Shown: positions 20,363 through 33,479, counted from the stretch's first letter. The stretch: 54,751 nucleotides of DNA from Perkinsus olseni (GCA_013115135.1 JABANP010000357.1:1-54751), one strand, 5' to 3'. Program-made: numbers and translations. Notes: generated by a model from the letters alone, not told the origin.

Positions 20363-22108
20363 CTACTCTCCTATTCGTTCAGCCTCTCTCCCCTCTAGCA
20401 GGTCCTCCAGTCGCCAGACCTCGCAGCCACCGTAACAGCCAGCGATGAGGAGGTCCTTCCCGGTGAGGGAACGCTTCATCCTCCAAACACCGCCGATCTG
20501 AAGACGTTAGTGTGCGTCATAAACCCGGCCCGAGCCCCGCGTACCGCTGCTTGCCTCACTACGCATTGCATGGCAGTGGCATCACACGCGGAGTCGGCTA
20601 TACCGTATCTTAGGTCCCAGACGCGCACCTACGGACGAGAATCGTAGGCCCAAACGGAGGAGCACAGGGCGTGGTGGGCGGCAAAGTCACGTCACCGACA
20701 AGACGATCGATACTTCGACCGAATGACGGTCTTGAAGCAGCATAGTGAGTCACTATAGAAAGAGTCGTGATACCGCAATCTTCCCTTATCACGTTTTCAT
20801 CGTAGCTGCCGGTGAGTATCCTACGCCCGTCTTCAACGAACAAGTAGGCGGTGATACCAGCCTCGTGTTCTCGACGGTCTGACAGCACCTAAAGCGTGAA
20901 CAGCATAGTAAGACGATGCAGGTCAAGGTGGATGAAGAGCGACGATTCAGAAGGCACCTGCGTGCCACTGGTCAGATTGAACCCCCACAGTACCGGTCTG
21001 TCGGTGTTTGGTGTCCTCACATCCCACAGCTTCATGCGACAGTCATCGCCACCAGTGGCTAGCAAGCTTCCGTCGGGGGACATGCAACCTGATCGACGGG
21101 ATAACGAGAGCAGGCTGCAGCCCGCGATCAGCCTACAGGTCCAAGACTCCATCTTAGGGTCATGAGCTTGCCAACTATGCAGCACCTTCCCCTTGCAGCC
21201 GTCCACCAGTGCCACCTCTCCTCCTGTCGCCATGGATGCTATCCTGCGGCCACCTGCGACAACAAGTTCTCTACATGAGACCAATCATCGCACGGTGTGA
21301 TAGAACGTCCCTCCTTCGTACCACACCTTACACTACCGATTATCCCACCTCACCCTCAACTCTTAGCAGAAGTGAGTTAATCAGACCAGCTCACTCTGGC
21401 AAGGGAGCTAGACCCTAGCGATTCGGAAGCGGCTCAACGAGGCCGAGCAGGAATTTGGATCGACATCGGTAGAACGTAATTGACCCCACGGAATCTCTGA
21501 ATCGGGCCGGAACTAGCAAATATCGTTCGACGAGTGGCGTTTTTCTCTTTTTTTCAATTTAAAGTTTCAGTTAATGAGATTTTCTCGGGCACTTTCCGGC
21601 GCCGAATATTGAATGGTTTTCCACAGTATTCCGATTTAGAGTTACCGAAGTACATCGGAGATGAAGCTGGTTGAATGAACCGACGAAGAATGGGGCCTCA
21701 ACGTGACTACCTTCGGAGACGTCCAGCCCGATAGCCACAGCCTTGGGGCCTTCACCGTCGAACACCGGAATCTTCGAGGAGCACTCGACCTTCCGTCCAT
21801 CCTTCGCTACGGTAAAACTGATTACAACGAGGAGTGGTATGCGTTACTCTGCACGCGTGCACGTTGACCACAAATGCCCACTCTTACAACTCGAGCCCTC
21901 CTTCTGCGGTACAGGCTGCTAGCGACGTTGAGCCTGTCCACCGTACGTCCAGTACCTAGGGTAAAGTCACGGAGGAGCGCCTCTGCGTAAAGAGGCGTAC
22001 ACCAGTGCAATCTGTTCCCGTCATCTCCGACAAGACCGTGCCATCGGCGGAGTCGAGAATCATCAGACCTCCTTCTCGAGCACCAGTCGCCTCATCGAAC
22101 TCATACAT
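20363..22108 (-). CDS. DPH7: Diphthine methyltransferase-like WD40 protein (DPH7/WDR85-type)
   Basis: DPH7 removes the methyl ester from diphthine during diphthamide formation on EF-2. Exons on the minus strand: MYEFDEATGAREGGLMILDS from the ATG 22108, KIPVFDGEGPKAVAIGLDVS (~21770), MATGGEVALVDGCKGKVLHS then WQAHDPKMESWTC (~21230), PDGSLLATGGDDCRMKLWDV (~21080), HEAGITAYLFVEDGRRILTG then SYDENV (~20865), and the last exon GGVWRMKRSLTGKDLLIAGC then YGGCEVWRLEDLL, ending IGE at TAG 20363-20365. The GGVWR(M/L)K motif and the order HEAG...GSYDE...GGVWR match DPH7. The start is uncertain because the frame is open a little upstream. The next two genes on the strand are also WD40 proteins. Confidence 0.75.
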
Positions 22109-22938
22109 ACCTACAGGGATCAGACCATCAGGACTGTATCCATTTGTACTATCTGAGTGATTTGTTCACACTCCCATCTTGTGGTGGAGTATAACTAGAG
22201 GGTTATCACAATATTCACATAAAAGAAATACGTATTTATCAAAGAGGTATAATACTATTGATATAACGTTTGCCAATGACTGATAACATCATATAGTTCC
22301 GAAAGCATCTTCAGCCACACGATGGAAGTTGGAAAGTGTGACGCGAGGTGGCGGGGTGGCAGTGCTGCTGATGACGTGCTACTGCCGCTGCTGCCGATGC
22401 CCGATAGCAATGATGCTATTGTTGTCTATTCTAGAGACTATCCCTGCCCTAGCTATGAAGAGAGGCTCTTCGGGCACTATCACGGTCCCTACTGACAACC
22501 TCATCAGCAAAAGTGATGATCGGGGAGTGCTCGACCAAACTGGAAGTTCTCGCTACACGATCTCCCAGACCCGATATGAAACTCCGCAAACCACATTCAT
22601 TAACATTCACTAGCATGACTCTCAGCAAGCACAATTTAGGCAGGGAAGCGGCAGCCTTCAGCTCTACTACCAACAGCCAATCTCTCTTGATGCACCAAGT
22701 CTGCCTCCACCACATCCGGATGAAACGGTGCTGTCCGTTTCCACGACGTTGATGATAGAGGCATGCAAGTAACACTCGAAAAGGACTGAGTACCGGGAAC
22801 ACCCTCGCATGTGATGAAGAGATTCCCATCGAGGGACTGATCCCGCCACTTTTCGTACCAAATATCACGACAGCCACTTCCACCAGGACTATAACACAAC
22901 AACCATAGTGCACAAGACGAACGACGTGACATGCGGTA
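22109..22938. other. Spacer between two WD40 genes
   Basis: 830 bp, AT-richer around 22190-22290. It holds the DPH7-like promoter and the 3' region of the next gene. No gene recognised. Confidence 0.5.
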
Positions 22939-25900
22939 TCATCGGAGCCTGCCCGACAGCGGCGCTTCCAGAAGCCTCTTCAGGGCGCTCTCCTCGCCTG
23001 TTAGACGATCGCTCAATCTGCAGAAGAGGCATGATAATGAAGCAACGCGTGGCTCCATTACCCGAATCCAACTCGGAGCATCTGGGCTTCCCCTTTACCA
23101 TTAACAGCCGCCCACAACTGCCTTTGAGTCGGGTTACTCGACAACGCTACGCAGCCTCCATCCATCGCTATGCTCACCACCGGTACTCGAGGACCAGGTC
23201 TCGAGAGGTCATAGAAGAGCGCCCCACCAGTACCACTACGACTGGTGACGAGAGCCACCCCGAGAACAGCTGGACGGCTGCGGGACCAGCTGAGTGCAGT
23301 GACGGCTGGACTGTCCTCTGCCGATGCCTCGATGGACGGCCATAGAGTCAACACCGCCGTGCCGACCACGCCCTAAGGTACGCATCAGCGACTGACGAAG
23401 AGAAGGAAGACCTCAGTGTAGATCGCAGGGAGTCCATGACTGAGCCGGTTACCGTACCCACGTTGAAGATCATAACCTTGCCGTCAGCTCCCCCAGTAGC
23501 ATAGGCCCTCGATATGAATGGTGAGAATGCTACAGCTGTCACTGGCGTGGATGGTGTGTGGCCTTGACAAGTGGCCGACTTTCCTGGCGGTGGATAGACG
23601 AGAGAGCATGGTGGCTGGGACCTGAAAGAACCCACTTCTCAATAATAGTGGGCTTCCACTCCGCACGGATGGGCATCACGTTCAAGATAAGACCTTCCAA
23701 CGATTCCTCGTCCGACACTATCCTCCGTTATAAATGACATGAACAATCAGTCAGATTCGCCATAGCGTATCCACTCAACCGTCTCCACAGCATCGGCGCT
23801 TTCTCGCGCGAGAGACTCCCTGCCCCAGTACACCCCCTCCCCCAACGGCAGACTCGCCCTATTAGTCAAAGTAGCAGCTGAGAGGGTTGAACCCACCCGT
23901 AGAGGACGTCCGTCGTGACCTGGTTGACGCCTTGCACCGCACAGTAAGCCTCGACATGCATGATCAGCTTCTGTTGAGCCTCCTCTGGCACCCCTCGTAA
24001 TACTCCGAGAGCATCTCCTTTCCACGTACACCTGACCTGAGTATCAGGATGATCCTGAACAGAGACTCTTACGTTGAGCTTATATGCAACTGCTCTCCCG
24101 AAAGCACGTCACTCAGCCTCAGAGGGATCCCTGCAGCAGCGGTCCCAGGTTCGATCCCCGCATCCGACACCTACTGGCTACACTCCCAGCCTCTCCACCA
24201 AGGATACAATGCGTCACAGCTGCATTATCAGCAACAGGCGCGCCCATGCTGCGGCACCCTGAAGACCTGTGGCTCTCTCACCCCCGATCGTATCCCCGCC
24301 GTCACAGCAGACGCGTTCACAACTCCTCCAGCCCTCTCCCGACCGGCTCACCTTCTAGCATGCCATAGCGATTCACCCACTTGTTCGCCTTTTTCCTTGG
24401 TATCGTAAACCCTGTGAGAGGTATAGGCCGAGAAAGACCAGTTTCCCGGATGAAAGGGTCCCATAGCAGGCACTTGCCGTCCGTACTCGACGCACAGAGG
24501 AGCATCTCCGAGTCTGATGCCCTGCGAGAACACACCTCTCCCTATTCATGGCCCAGCTAGTACGATGCCGGTGTCACACCGGCCGCACCAAGCCAGTGCG
24601 AGGAAGAGTACTACCCCTGGGCGTCTAGGCGCCGAGGTATCCACTGTAGACTGTAGACCCCCTCCCCATGACCGTACTGCTGGTCAGCAATGGTGCGGAA
24701 AACCTGAAACCACGGTCAGCCCCCGGCTATACGAATCAGTAAGTTAAGCATCACTGCACACGGGAACTGAACAATTCTCTATCATCGTCGGCCACCTGCG
24801 GCACGGGACTCTGACTATTTTCGGGAGCTTTTCAATAGGTGCAGACGGCAGAACAAAACTTTGCAGATTTACCAAAGCATCCGAAATGGAGTCGGTATTT
24901 CCTTTATCCCCCTGCTGGTCCCGCCTACCATCACCGCACCTAATAGCCCCGACCAAGGGAACAAGTATCCTCCTTCACACGGCGTACTACTACCGGTCCA
25001 GGTCCCACACGTATATCTGCCCATAGTTAGTACCAGCAGCCACCACAGAGGGTCGGCGCGGATGGAACGCTACTGAGGTCGCCTGATAGGTGGCCATACC
25101 CATCGCCATAAGATGCTCCGGAAGAGATTTTAACAACTGCAGTAGCCCCGCAGTGAAACGAGCTCGTGAGCCGTACTGCAGCTGTCGGTTGCTCACTCTA
25201 ATGAAAGTGTCATTGCTCGCCATGATGAAAGTGTTCGAGATTCGCCCGATCAGTTCTATAGCGAACCCCTAGACCCTCAGAGTGCCGCAGGTCCGCTGTT
25301 GGTAAGGATGTGAGCTCCAATAAGGAAGCCAGCCCTAGTATGCTACACTGCCGAATATCTCCAACTCTCTTGAAGGCCCCAATGCTGCTCCCAGTGGTGC
25401 TGATTCGTCCGCTACATCGTGCCGAAAGGGCCGCCACACCACAACATGATGCTGAACATAAGTTCAACCACTGCTTCGCTCCGCCGATCGATTACTGTAT
25501 CCCTTCCAGACCCCCAACCGTGCTGGTTCGGTTGACCAATTCCTCCAGCCAGAATCAAGCCATTACCCGACCAACACACACAAGTGCCTGAGGACGCGTC
25601 AGCGACACGCAGCAGATAACAGGACACCCCAATGCCGCCATCCCCCTCACTAATGACGGTCCCGCCCTAGCTGAACCCCTCGGGCTCTGATTGCCCTCAA
25701 CGTTGAACAAGGCCGTCGTCACTTACATTTGACATCGCCCTCTCCAGCCACGGCTTCCCTCGATATACTGTTGCTGAACCGCCTGGCTACTTCTACAGAC
25801 TCTTTCCCATAGGCCAGCTCAGGTACGCCTCCCGTCGAGAAGGAATCCGCCTGCCCAACTCTCCAAATGCGCACAGACTTTACGCGGACGAGAGATGCTA

Positions 25901-26600
25901 CCGGGGACTCCAACCCATCAGCGGATGAGGCACGATCCAACTCTTCTAGCATCAGCGGTACGACTCGCCTAAGACAGACTCGGTGAGCTCCGTCGCGCGC
26001 CATGAAACTCACCCAAGGAAGTCCAATATCCTCTCCTCTGGGGGGCAGACGGCTCCCTGGGGTAGCAGGTCAACTTCAGAAACTTGCGCCTGATAAGATG
26101 GAGGAGCTTATTTTCTGCGATTCCAGGGAAAAACAGCGGGGAAGAGAGGAATAATAGAGCTGTCCATCATTCAATACTGTCCACTCAGACCAGATCCACG
26201 GCCTGCATAGGAAGACCCTCGCTCTTACGAATGGAGAGACTTACCGAAAAGTGATGAGTATTACGTACTTGTACTCGAACGTTCCGTACCTGAAAGAAGA
26301 CCAGAAAGCCCCTGCCAAAATTTTGATGGGCTCCAACACCCGCCGATGGATTGTTCTATCCGGACGACCACGCTTCAACTATCAGTGCAAGCGTGAAGAA
26401 GGGAGGGTCGCGACTACCGTCGGTCCTCGACAGAGGTACAACGCCCCATCGTCCGTACATTGTAAGGAGTGCTTTGTATCCGAACATTGCGGGTCTGGAC
26501 TCGGCTACCCTTCGACGGGAGGATACTGATGGTGGGGAGGCTGTGTGACGACAACGACAACATCTGATCCAAGGAACTGCTCCGTGGAAGGTGATGGCTT
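22939..26600 (-). CDS. WD40 dynein intermediate-chain-like protein (possibly dynein-2 DYNC2I type)
   Basis: A many-exon WD40 protein. Blocks from N to C: SPVASLVRVKSVRIWRVGQA (~25890), ATSVAFHPRRPSVVAAGTNY then GQIYVWDLD (~25080-25000), LLCASSTDGKCLLWDPFIRE (~24500), PVTAVAFSPFISRAYATGGA then DGKVMIFNV (~23540-23465), AVTALSWSRSRPAVLGVALV (~23300) and a last exon LSDRLTGEESALKRLLEAPL ending at the TGA 22939-22941. The sequence 'FHPxxPxVVAAGTxxGQIYVWD' and the short helical tail after the propeller are typical of dynein intermediate chains, especially WDR34/WDR60. These anchor light chains and the heavy chain for retrograde ciliary transport. The 5' exons (about 26000-26600) are not resolved. 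Confidence 0.6.
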
Positions 26601-26875
26601 CTCTTCATTCATGGGCCACAAGCGTGATCAGTCCGGAACTTCGCGACTATCGAGAACAGCGCCATCACTGCGTTGTTAGCATGCGCATTGGACCCCCCGA
26701 GGCGCCACCGCCGGAATGAGTCAATTGCCTTCGATCTATTGCCGTCTCCCCATCGGTCGTTACTCCAACACAAAGCTAGCTGGTGAGTAGTAGTTGAAGT
26801 AGTATACCGTATATTAGTATAACACCTCAAAGAAACGATGACGTAGTGGTAGGGTGATGGAAGAAGAAGAGGTCT

Positions 26876-29626
26876 TCAAAGCTGTTGATCGAACATCTCC
26901 AGTAGGCCCACACAAGGCAGTATCTTCTGCTGGGTGAGAATCTCGGCCGCGATGCTAGAGTTGAGATGATTCAGCGCCTTCACCAGCTTGTCACTGGGAC
27001 TAGCGAACACCTAAGGAGGGAGGAAATTATCCAAAACGCGGTCATGCACTATTCGGTAGGAAATTCAAGTGCTCATGGGATACCCTAAAAATAACGTTAG
27101 AAAGTTTCAAGATTGTCGTGTTCTTCGGGAAACGCGTGTAAGGACAGTGAGTTGCAACGGTTGAATAATCCACGCACAGTCTTCTTCCCTGAGCCTGTTA
27201 GTAAAAAAGTAAATGCGTTCACTACAGCTGCTACTGTGGTGCTATTGTCTATGCTGAACACATCCCAAGCCCTGCGAAGCTCGGAGGAATGCTCTTCACG
27301 CCCCAGAAGGGAGATACTGAGAGCCCATCCTGCCTACTAGTACTACTTTCTGGTTGGTAGCCGTGAGTGCCTCCAATACACTAGCAACCAAAGATACCAA
27401 TCGGGGGCCATCCCAACTGCCCATCAGCTTCGCAAGGTAATCCACTATCTTGGAGCACTCCTCGTCCGTACGATTACCTTGAAAAGCGTCGTTGTACGGA
27501 CTAGTAATCGAACCAGGGACCTATCGATTACGTGTGGCACCCGTCAATGCTCCTCGTTGCCTCAGCTCATCAAGGACCGAGGCTCCTATGATCTTCGGGG
27601 TAGTGCTCTCTACTACAGCATCCAGGAGCTTAGGATACCTGAGCACAGCAATAAGACATGCCGGTCATAATCGACTAAAACATTAATCTGGCTGTAAGGG
27701 AGTGGTCATGAATACCTCAGCCTTTGGACGACACAAACTATCACAGCAACCTGCCCTCATACTCCTCGCCCACCAACTAGGAAGTGGATCCCAGGGCTCA
27801 AAGACATTCGCCAACGACCACGAGTTCCCCCGTCCGACCGCTCCTCAGTATTACTCGAATCTCCTCAATAAGACCTCCAAGTGAGAGTGCCTCACTTTAG
27901 CTGTTTGCGTGAAATACTGTACACCACCGGATGGGGAGACTCCCACTGACCCTACTGCCCGCATGGGCCGTAGAAGGCTTGAACCTGAGAAGATGGACAG
28001 CACATAAGCTCCGAAAATACACACTGAGGTATGTCTCAGTGAATGCATGACATCCCTGCAGCGCCCCAGAGAGCCCGTGGCCGCTGCCCAAGCATGCCCC
28101 ATGCTACTACCCTCCGCATCATCCACTTCACCATCCCGAGGCCGTCTACGGCGCGAGATCAGGGATCCATCGTCAAGACAGACGACCATGGACAGGCCCT
28201 GGCCACCCGACCACGCAACATCTGTAACGCCGTGACCTTGATATTTGTACCTATGCGAGCGATACATACCACTTTCTCGCCCCTTCTCGCTCCCATAAGG
28301 CACCATGCAGACCATACACATGCACTCGCGAGCTGTGTTCCTCCTTACGTATAGAGAAGCTTCCAGCCCTTGCTCTCCGAGGCCTCCTCTTCATCAGCCA
28401 TCCCCGCTGTGTCCCACACCTTTACCGTACCGTCCAAGCTACCGGTGACTACATCTCCCTTAGCGTTCACGCACATACCCGTCACCGCTTTGCTGTGCCG
28501 CAGGGGGCTCTGCAACACACAAGTACGTCATGCGCCACGGACCACCTCCTTCGACTACCTTCTGCACGATTTTGCCAGCGATGAGATCGATAGTGGAGAC
28601 GAAGCCTCCCCCAGCGATATACAGCAGCGTCTGGTTACGAGACAGACAGGCTGCACCAATCGGGGCTTCCGTGGGAGTAGCTGCTGACCTACAAGATGGG
28701 GTAAATGCAAAACCAGGAGAACTCGAAGGTCCTACTGGCTCGGGGCTCTCATCTTCGTCTGCGCCCATATCCACGTCCGGCTCCTCCTCAGGGTCGATGG
28801 GCTTCCACACATGGACGAAACCGTCATAACCTAATACGGTTGTGATAGGTGGCTGTGAGGGGACGTTCGTTTACCTGCTGTTATAATTGAGCCAGCAGTG
28901 GTGGCGAAGACGACTTGGACGGAATCGTTGTGCTTTCCGACGACGGCCCCTCCTTCAGAAGCTGTTCTTGTATCCGATGACAACGACCATTGAATGACTG
29001 TCACAGCCATGATTCGGGGAAAAGTTGGTATAGCATTTGCCTCTACCTTTGCCGTCCTTTCCTGCGCTATAGACGAGTGTGCGATCATGAGAGGCAAAAC
29101 ACACAGAGTTGACAGCCCCTTCATGACCCCCCTCTGAACCGCCGAAGAATATTCCTCGTTGCTGTGAGGTCGTATACGTTTATCTAACCACGAGGTTGAA
29201 AGATACCCAAAGATACTCCTCCCCTTCTCCCGCCTATTACCCTGCCCGATCCATCTCCAGCCGCTATGAGCTTGCCGTCATTCCGAAATGCGACGCACGT
29301 CGTCAAGTCCTTGTGCTTCGACCACAGCATATCCGCAGTGTAACTCTTCGCCGCCGGTTTATGGGCGATCGGCAAGGTGAGGAGCTCCACCCGCGTGCCG
29401 TGGGTGACGACCACCTGTCGCTTGTTAACAGGGTTATAGGCAACACTAGTGACACTAGAGCCGCTGGTGCCTGTATCAGCAGAATCAAGAAAATCTCCAC
29501 CCGCTGTTGTGTCGTACTCTTGGCCTTGAGAGCGTGCTTGTACTTCTTGTAGAAGGCTTCATCCTCGGTCTTGGCAGCTTTCGCTGCAACTGGGCGAGGA
29601 ATGGGGTCAAGCTTGGTAAATTCCAT
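26876..29626 (-). CDS. UTP15: U3 snoRNA-associated protein UTP15 (WD40 plus UTP15 C-terminal domain)
   Basis: t-UTP component of the SSU processome in the nucleolus. The start ATG 29626 gives MEFTKLDPIPRP, followed by the exon EDEAFYKKYKHALKAKS. WD40 blocks: SVTSVAYNPVNKRQVVVTHG, DLTTCVAFRNDGKLIAAGDG, then VYDLTATRNILRRFRG, SVCFASHDRTLVYSAGKDGK, IGAACLSRNQTLLYIAGGGF and AVTGMCVNAKGDVVTGSLDG then TVKVWD (~28480-28400). The UTP15 C-terminal domain follows: VRHSHLEVLLRRFEY, RYPKLLDAVVESTTPKIIGA then VLDELRQRGALT, DEECSKIVDYLAKLMGSWDG, and the tail ILPCVGLLEMFDQQL ending at the TGA 26876-26878. The order matches human UTP15 throughout, with an Asp/Glu/Pro-rich insert (~28730-28800). Confidence 0.85.
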
Positions 29627-30088
29627 CACCCTGATTCAACGCACTAACCCGCTGATTCTCTGATTCACCGTCCGCCACCCTTCAAGGCTCTGAGCAAAAT
29701 TGCGGAAGTTCAAGATGTAGTAAGATTGCAAGATCAGAACCGCGCAACACCAATCGACCGGAGTCTCATCAGGATTCGACTTTTGGGTTAGCATCATCTT
29801 CGTGACCTTGGCTGGCCTGCGCTGTGTTCTTGAGAGACGAATGCACGCTGCAGCAGCATCCGTGTCCGATGCTGTTCCGATGAGGGCCGCGAGTGGGCTT
29901 GACTTGCGTACTGCGTTTCGAAGTTCGCCCGAAGAACAACAAGCGTGAAGCTGAACACCAATCGCGGTGCAGGGGTAGACCTCCTGTCGAGCTATGATGA
30001 ACCGGGGAGTACCCGATAGTAATAACAAAACCCTCAGCGAGGAGGTAGAAAATTTACAGTCACGGTTCATGATCATTAAGAGGTCACA
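29627..30088. other. Spacer upstream of UTP15
   Basis: About 460 bp. A minus-strand frame is open through much of it but has no family-like content. Nothing else recognised. Confidence 0.45.
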
Positions 30089-31456
30089 CTATGTCTCCGC
30101 ATACTCCTCGCGAGACATCAGAATCTTCTCGGGGCCCTCTCCCTGTAAAGTACGACGAAGTCAGCTTCGGATGGCGTAACACATGCCGGCACCTATCCAG
30201 ACTCCATGGCGTGTCCTTGAACGGTCTTCCCCTCTTCTGTTTTCATCACATCTGATGGGACCTGCCATGAATATCGGCTCAGGCGAGCTGTTCACACGCG
30301 ACGCCAGACCGCACCGTGCTCGATCTCGTGTACTCATCCTACATCGAGTTGCACCTACCTCTTCGTCAGCAGCCTTCTGCTTCGCCTCCTTCTCCTTGAG
30401 CTCCCTATACCTGTCCTCTTCATCGTCCTGTTCAACCTGGGGGACGTCCAAATGCACCACCCGCGGATCGACGGTCTCCCCGTATGCTGATGTGCCTAAG
30501 GCACAACTGGGCCGCTAGAAATCAGGAATCCCACACTCACCATCACTCGCACCATCTGCCAGCTTGGACCTAAGATTATCCGTTATGAACAAACGCAATC
30601 GGCAAATGCATCATCACTTGACAAGCAGCTGCTTTCCAGCTCCAATTTTTTGATCAGCTGATGCATTCGCGGAGGACACAGCACCTTCTAAAGTCTCAAC
30701 CATCCGTACGGGAATCGCAAACTTAGCCCAGCTGTCTATGGGAGGCGGCGTGGCCATGCAGTTCCAAACATCGTCATCCAGTGGGAGATCGCCTGACGCA
30801 GCACTGTCACGGGAGTGCAATGTTTACATCGCTGATCGTGTTGCTCCGATAGGAAGCTAGGCCGGAGGCTACACTGTTGCTGATGCGAAGACAGGAGATC
30901 AATTACTGGATCCAAGACGGGAAAAGCGGGTGCCATGTTCTCAATCGGCCAATCTCTTAACAGGAGCGCTGAAAGGGTTCTCACCTCCGATCTTCCCGAG
31001 CTCCTCTCTCATCAGCTCATCGCCCGGGTCAACAGGCATGAAACACAGATCCACGTCAGCCAAGAGAGCCTGAGGGACGATGAATGACCACACTCTTTAC
31101 TATTCGGGGACTTCCTACAGCCGCTGCCTTCTCAGCGGCGTACTTGATGGAGAGGCGATCGAGATGATGCTTGTAGAGGATTTGCCCGCCACCATCGATG
31201 ATAAGCTCGACTATCTACAAGCGAGAGATCCATTTCAGAAGAGATGGCTCCATGAGAGTCGAAGCTGGCAGACAGGGAAGACCGCAAAATCATGAAGGAT
31301 TGCGCGTTCCGCATCTTGCCGCGCCATCGCCGTAACGAGGACAGCAATTAATGGCCTGCCCACATGCGATGCGACTTCTTCGGCCTGTTGTGCTTTCAAG
31401 TCTTCAACTTCTTCTTGTGTAAGTTCAGCCACTTCCGCTGCTATGTCGGTGGTCAT
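30089..31456 (-). CDS. Multi-exon charged protein, unidentified
   Basis: The start ATG 31456 gives MTTDIAAEVAELTQEEVEDL then KAQQAEEVASH. Later exons: VELIIDGGGQILYKHHLDRL then SIKYAAEKAA (~31190-31125), ALLADVDLCFMPVDPGDELM then REELGKIG (~31070-30995), LDDDVWNCMATPPPIDSWAK then FAIPVRMVETLEG (~30775-30690), VVHLDVPQVEQDDEEDRYRE then LKEKEAKQKAADEE (~30460-30370), VPSDVMKTEEGKTVQGHAME (~30265) and probably EKILMSREEYAET ending near 30089. Introns of 30-100 bp separate them. The PPPIDSWAKFAIP block looks like a conserved motif of an uncharacterised ciliary/cytoplasmic protein family (C2orf81-like is a guess). Confidence 0.55.
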
Positions 31457-31651
31457 GGAAACACGGTCCCCTTTTTCGAGCTTACCAATGGTTACCCGAC
31501 AGGTTGGGTCATAACACAACACGTGAAGTCGACTTGACACTTGTCCAGAACAAACAACAGCAAAGGCTCTGCATGAACATCCTCGTCCGGCCCTACGCAT
31601 GAGCTCAACGGGGAGGGTATTTATAAAGCATAATTTTGTCGCCCCGACTAC

Positions 31652-32447
31652 CTAAAAGTCATTTGAAAATCCAGCGCCATCCCACGAAACTACACAGCGA
31701 AAGGAGCACGCTACGAATCTGCAGGCGACAACCGACTTACGGGGAACGAGTGTGAAGCCCGCTTTGGTGTAGAGCTTCATAGCCACTTGGTTCGTGGGTT
31801 CAACTTCCAAGTAAGCAGCGACGACATTCGGCCACACCTGCCGTATCTGCAGTGGATCAACTTGTGTTTCCATGCCGTTCTATATACTTACATCCTCAAG
31901 GGCCTCAGGGAGCATTTTCGAGGCTATACCCCTGTTCTGGAATCTGGAGTGCACCCTCACGAACGGTATCCGGATTAGAGTACCATCTTCCAGCAAGCCG
32001 GGCCTGAAATGAGCAGCTACATCCGACCAACATGCACGAGAGACCCGAATCATCTTGGTTGCCTTACAGGATTGATTCGATGCCCTTGCGGATGGACCGA
32101 TTGGGATCGCCGAGCTCGGACTCGACGACGCCCAGAACTTCCTGAAAGGCCAGAGACGGGACTTCGGGGAAGCAGTCACCACTAAAGGCCTCTCTAATCA
32201 ACCGTACATGGCCCTTCTCCGCCTTGGGATCCACCGCAACAAACCTTCGACCAGACTCGACCGGCGGCAAGACGTTGCCGCTTCTCATGTCGCCAGCCTT
32301 CCAAGGTCTATACTCCAGCTCGGAGGCATTGATAGTCCGTCGAATACTCCGCCCTTGTAATTTCCTCAGCAGGGAACCCCCACTCGACGCTGATGCGAGT
32401 ATGCAGTTGGCCAGGCAGACAACAACGACGGCCGCGTGCGTAACCAT
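31652..32447 (-). CDS. Secreted GNAT-type N-acetyltransferase-like protein
   Basis: The start ATG 32447 opens a signal peptide (MVTHAAVVVVCLANCILASA). Then come LEYRPWKAGDMRSGNVLPPV, an exon with RVSRACWSDVAAHFRPGLLE, GNAT motif A in FVRVHSRFQNRGIASKMLPE (Q-N-R-G-I-A, the acetyl-CoA pyrophosphate loop), and motif B in VVAAYLEVEPTNQVAMKLYT then KAGFTLVPR. Three exons; the stop is at 31652-31654. GNAT enzymes transfer acetyl from acetyl-CoA, which is unexpected outside the cytoplasm, so the signal peptide may instead route it to an organelle or secretory compartment. A paralogue lies at 33917-34758 and a decayed leader at 32649-32792. Confidence 0.65.
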
Positions 32448-32648
32448 CAGACAACAACAGCAACTGAGCTCAAATTTGGACAGCTTGCCCGTATTGCAGC
32501 TGGGACAAACACGGGCGAGGAATCAGGATGCCCCGAGCTCCCGCAAGACTGGTCCACTGGTGTCACGCAGTGGGACTTGAGAGAAGCACAGTTCTGCTAA
32601 GTGCCGGCGAAACGTAGTAAAGGACACTTATATTAAAGTTGAATATTC

Positions 32649-32792
32649 TCACTCTAATTTTCCGGAGCGAAAGCGAAAAATAGAACCCAGTATTGCCAGC
32701 ATAAGGTCAAGCGATGGAACAAACGCATGACAGAGGCCAGCCGTTCGACAGAGGACAACGTGCGCCAGATGACCGAGAATGAAGAGTCTCAT
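32649..32792 (-). pseudogene. Decayed first exon of a third GNAT-leader paralogue
   Basis: The minus strand reads MRLFILGHLAHVVLCRTAGL from 32792, close to the leader MRLFIFGCLPPVALCLTAGR of the GNAT paralogue at 34758. It then runs into LDLMLAILGSIF and a stop, with no GNAT domain following. Interpreted as a leader-exon duplicate left by local rearrangement. Confidence 0.5.
32691..32727. repeat. 37-bp duplicated segment, copy A
   Basis: Begins TATTGCCAGCATAAGGTCAA. It matches 33480-33516 with a single G/A difference, same orientation. Part of the duplicated leader-exon region. Confidence 0.9.
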
Positions 32793-33479
32793 CTGCCGGA
32801 GGAAGATAAACTTAGGTCGGTTCCACTCAGCTCTACAGTCACTCTGGCAACACTCGAAGATGCGCCAATTGCACTGTCCATCCTGTTTAAACACTGCCTA
32901 ATCATTACTCAGTTTAAGTTCGAGGTAGAACCAAAGTGGCTGTCGCCTAAGACCTGGCTGCTACCAGGGAATGTCCGACTAGATAAAGCTAACAACCACG
33001 CAATGTTTGAGTATCTCGAAACCCTTGAGCCGAGAGAGCTGAGGAATAGGGATGTACCAAGAGCAAGAAGAAAGGAGCGACGATGAGAATCATCGGTCGA
33101 TGCGTCGCTTCCTGGAAGCCGAATTATGGGAATAATTCATTGCCTGACCACTGTCTATGAGTACGCGACAGAGGACGCTACGCGATGGGTGAAGCGAAGG
33201 ACGCAGCCCTGAGAGCGGACTACTCGGGAACTATAGAGGCCACTGTTGAACTCACAGGAGAATACTGCTGCCTTGGCTCCGACTCTTATTCATTGGGCCT
33301 AATACTTAGTGGGAATCACGAAGCGCGCGATATCTATACTTATCCCGCACGGAAATACAATCTTCGCACTACTCGACAATTCGCTCGCTGTTTTTCATTT
33401 CCCGCATTTCCAGCATTCATTCAGTGCTCTCGCTTCCACGTTGCTAAGGACGCTCATTTTCGTCGAAAATAGGGCCGAG

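Noticed and set aside
24080..24175. tRNA-like stretch with GGTTCGATCCCCG
   Set aside because: It has a T-loop-like core, but the T stem mismatches at two positions and no matching acceptor 5' arm or anticodon arm could be placed.
27490..27560. Reverse-strand tRNA-like phrase near AATCGAACCAGGGACC
   Set aside because: No cloverleaf can be drawn, and the region is coding sequence or intron of UTP15.
32727..33086. Plus-strand 119-residue frame
   Set aside because: It is antisense to the decayed GNAT-leader exon and has no family features.
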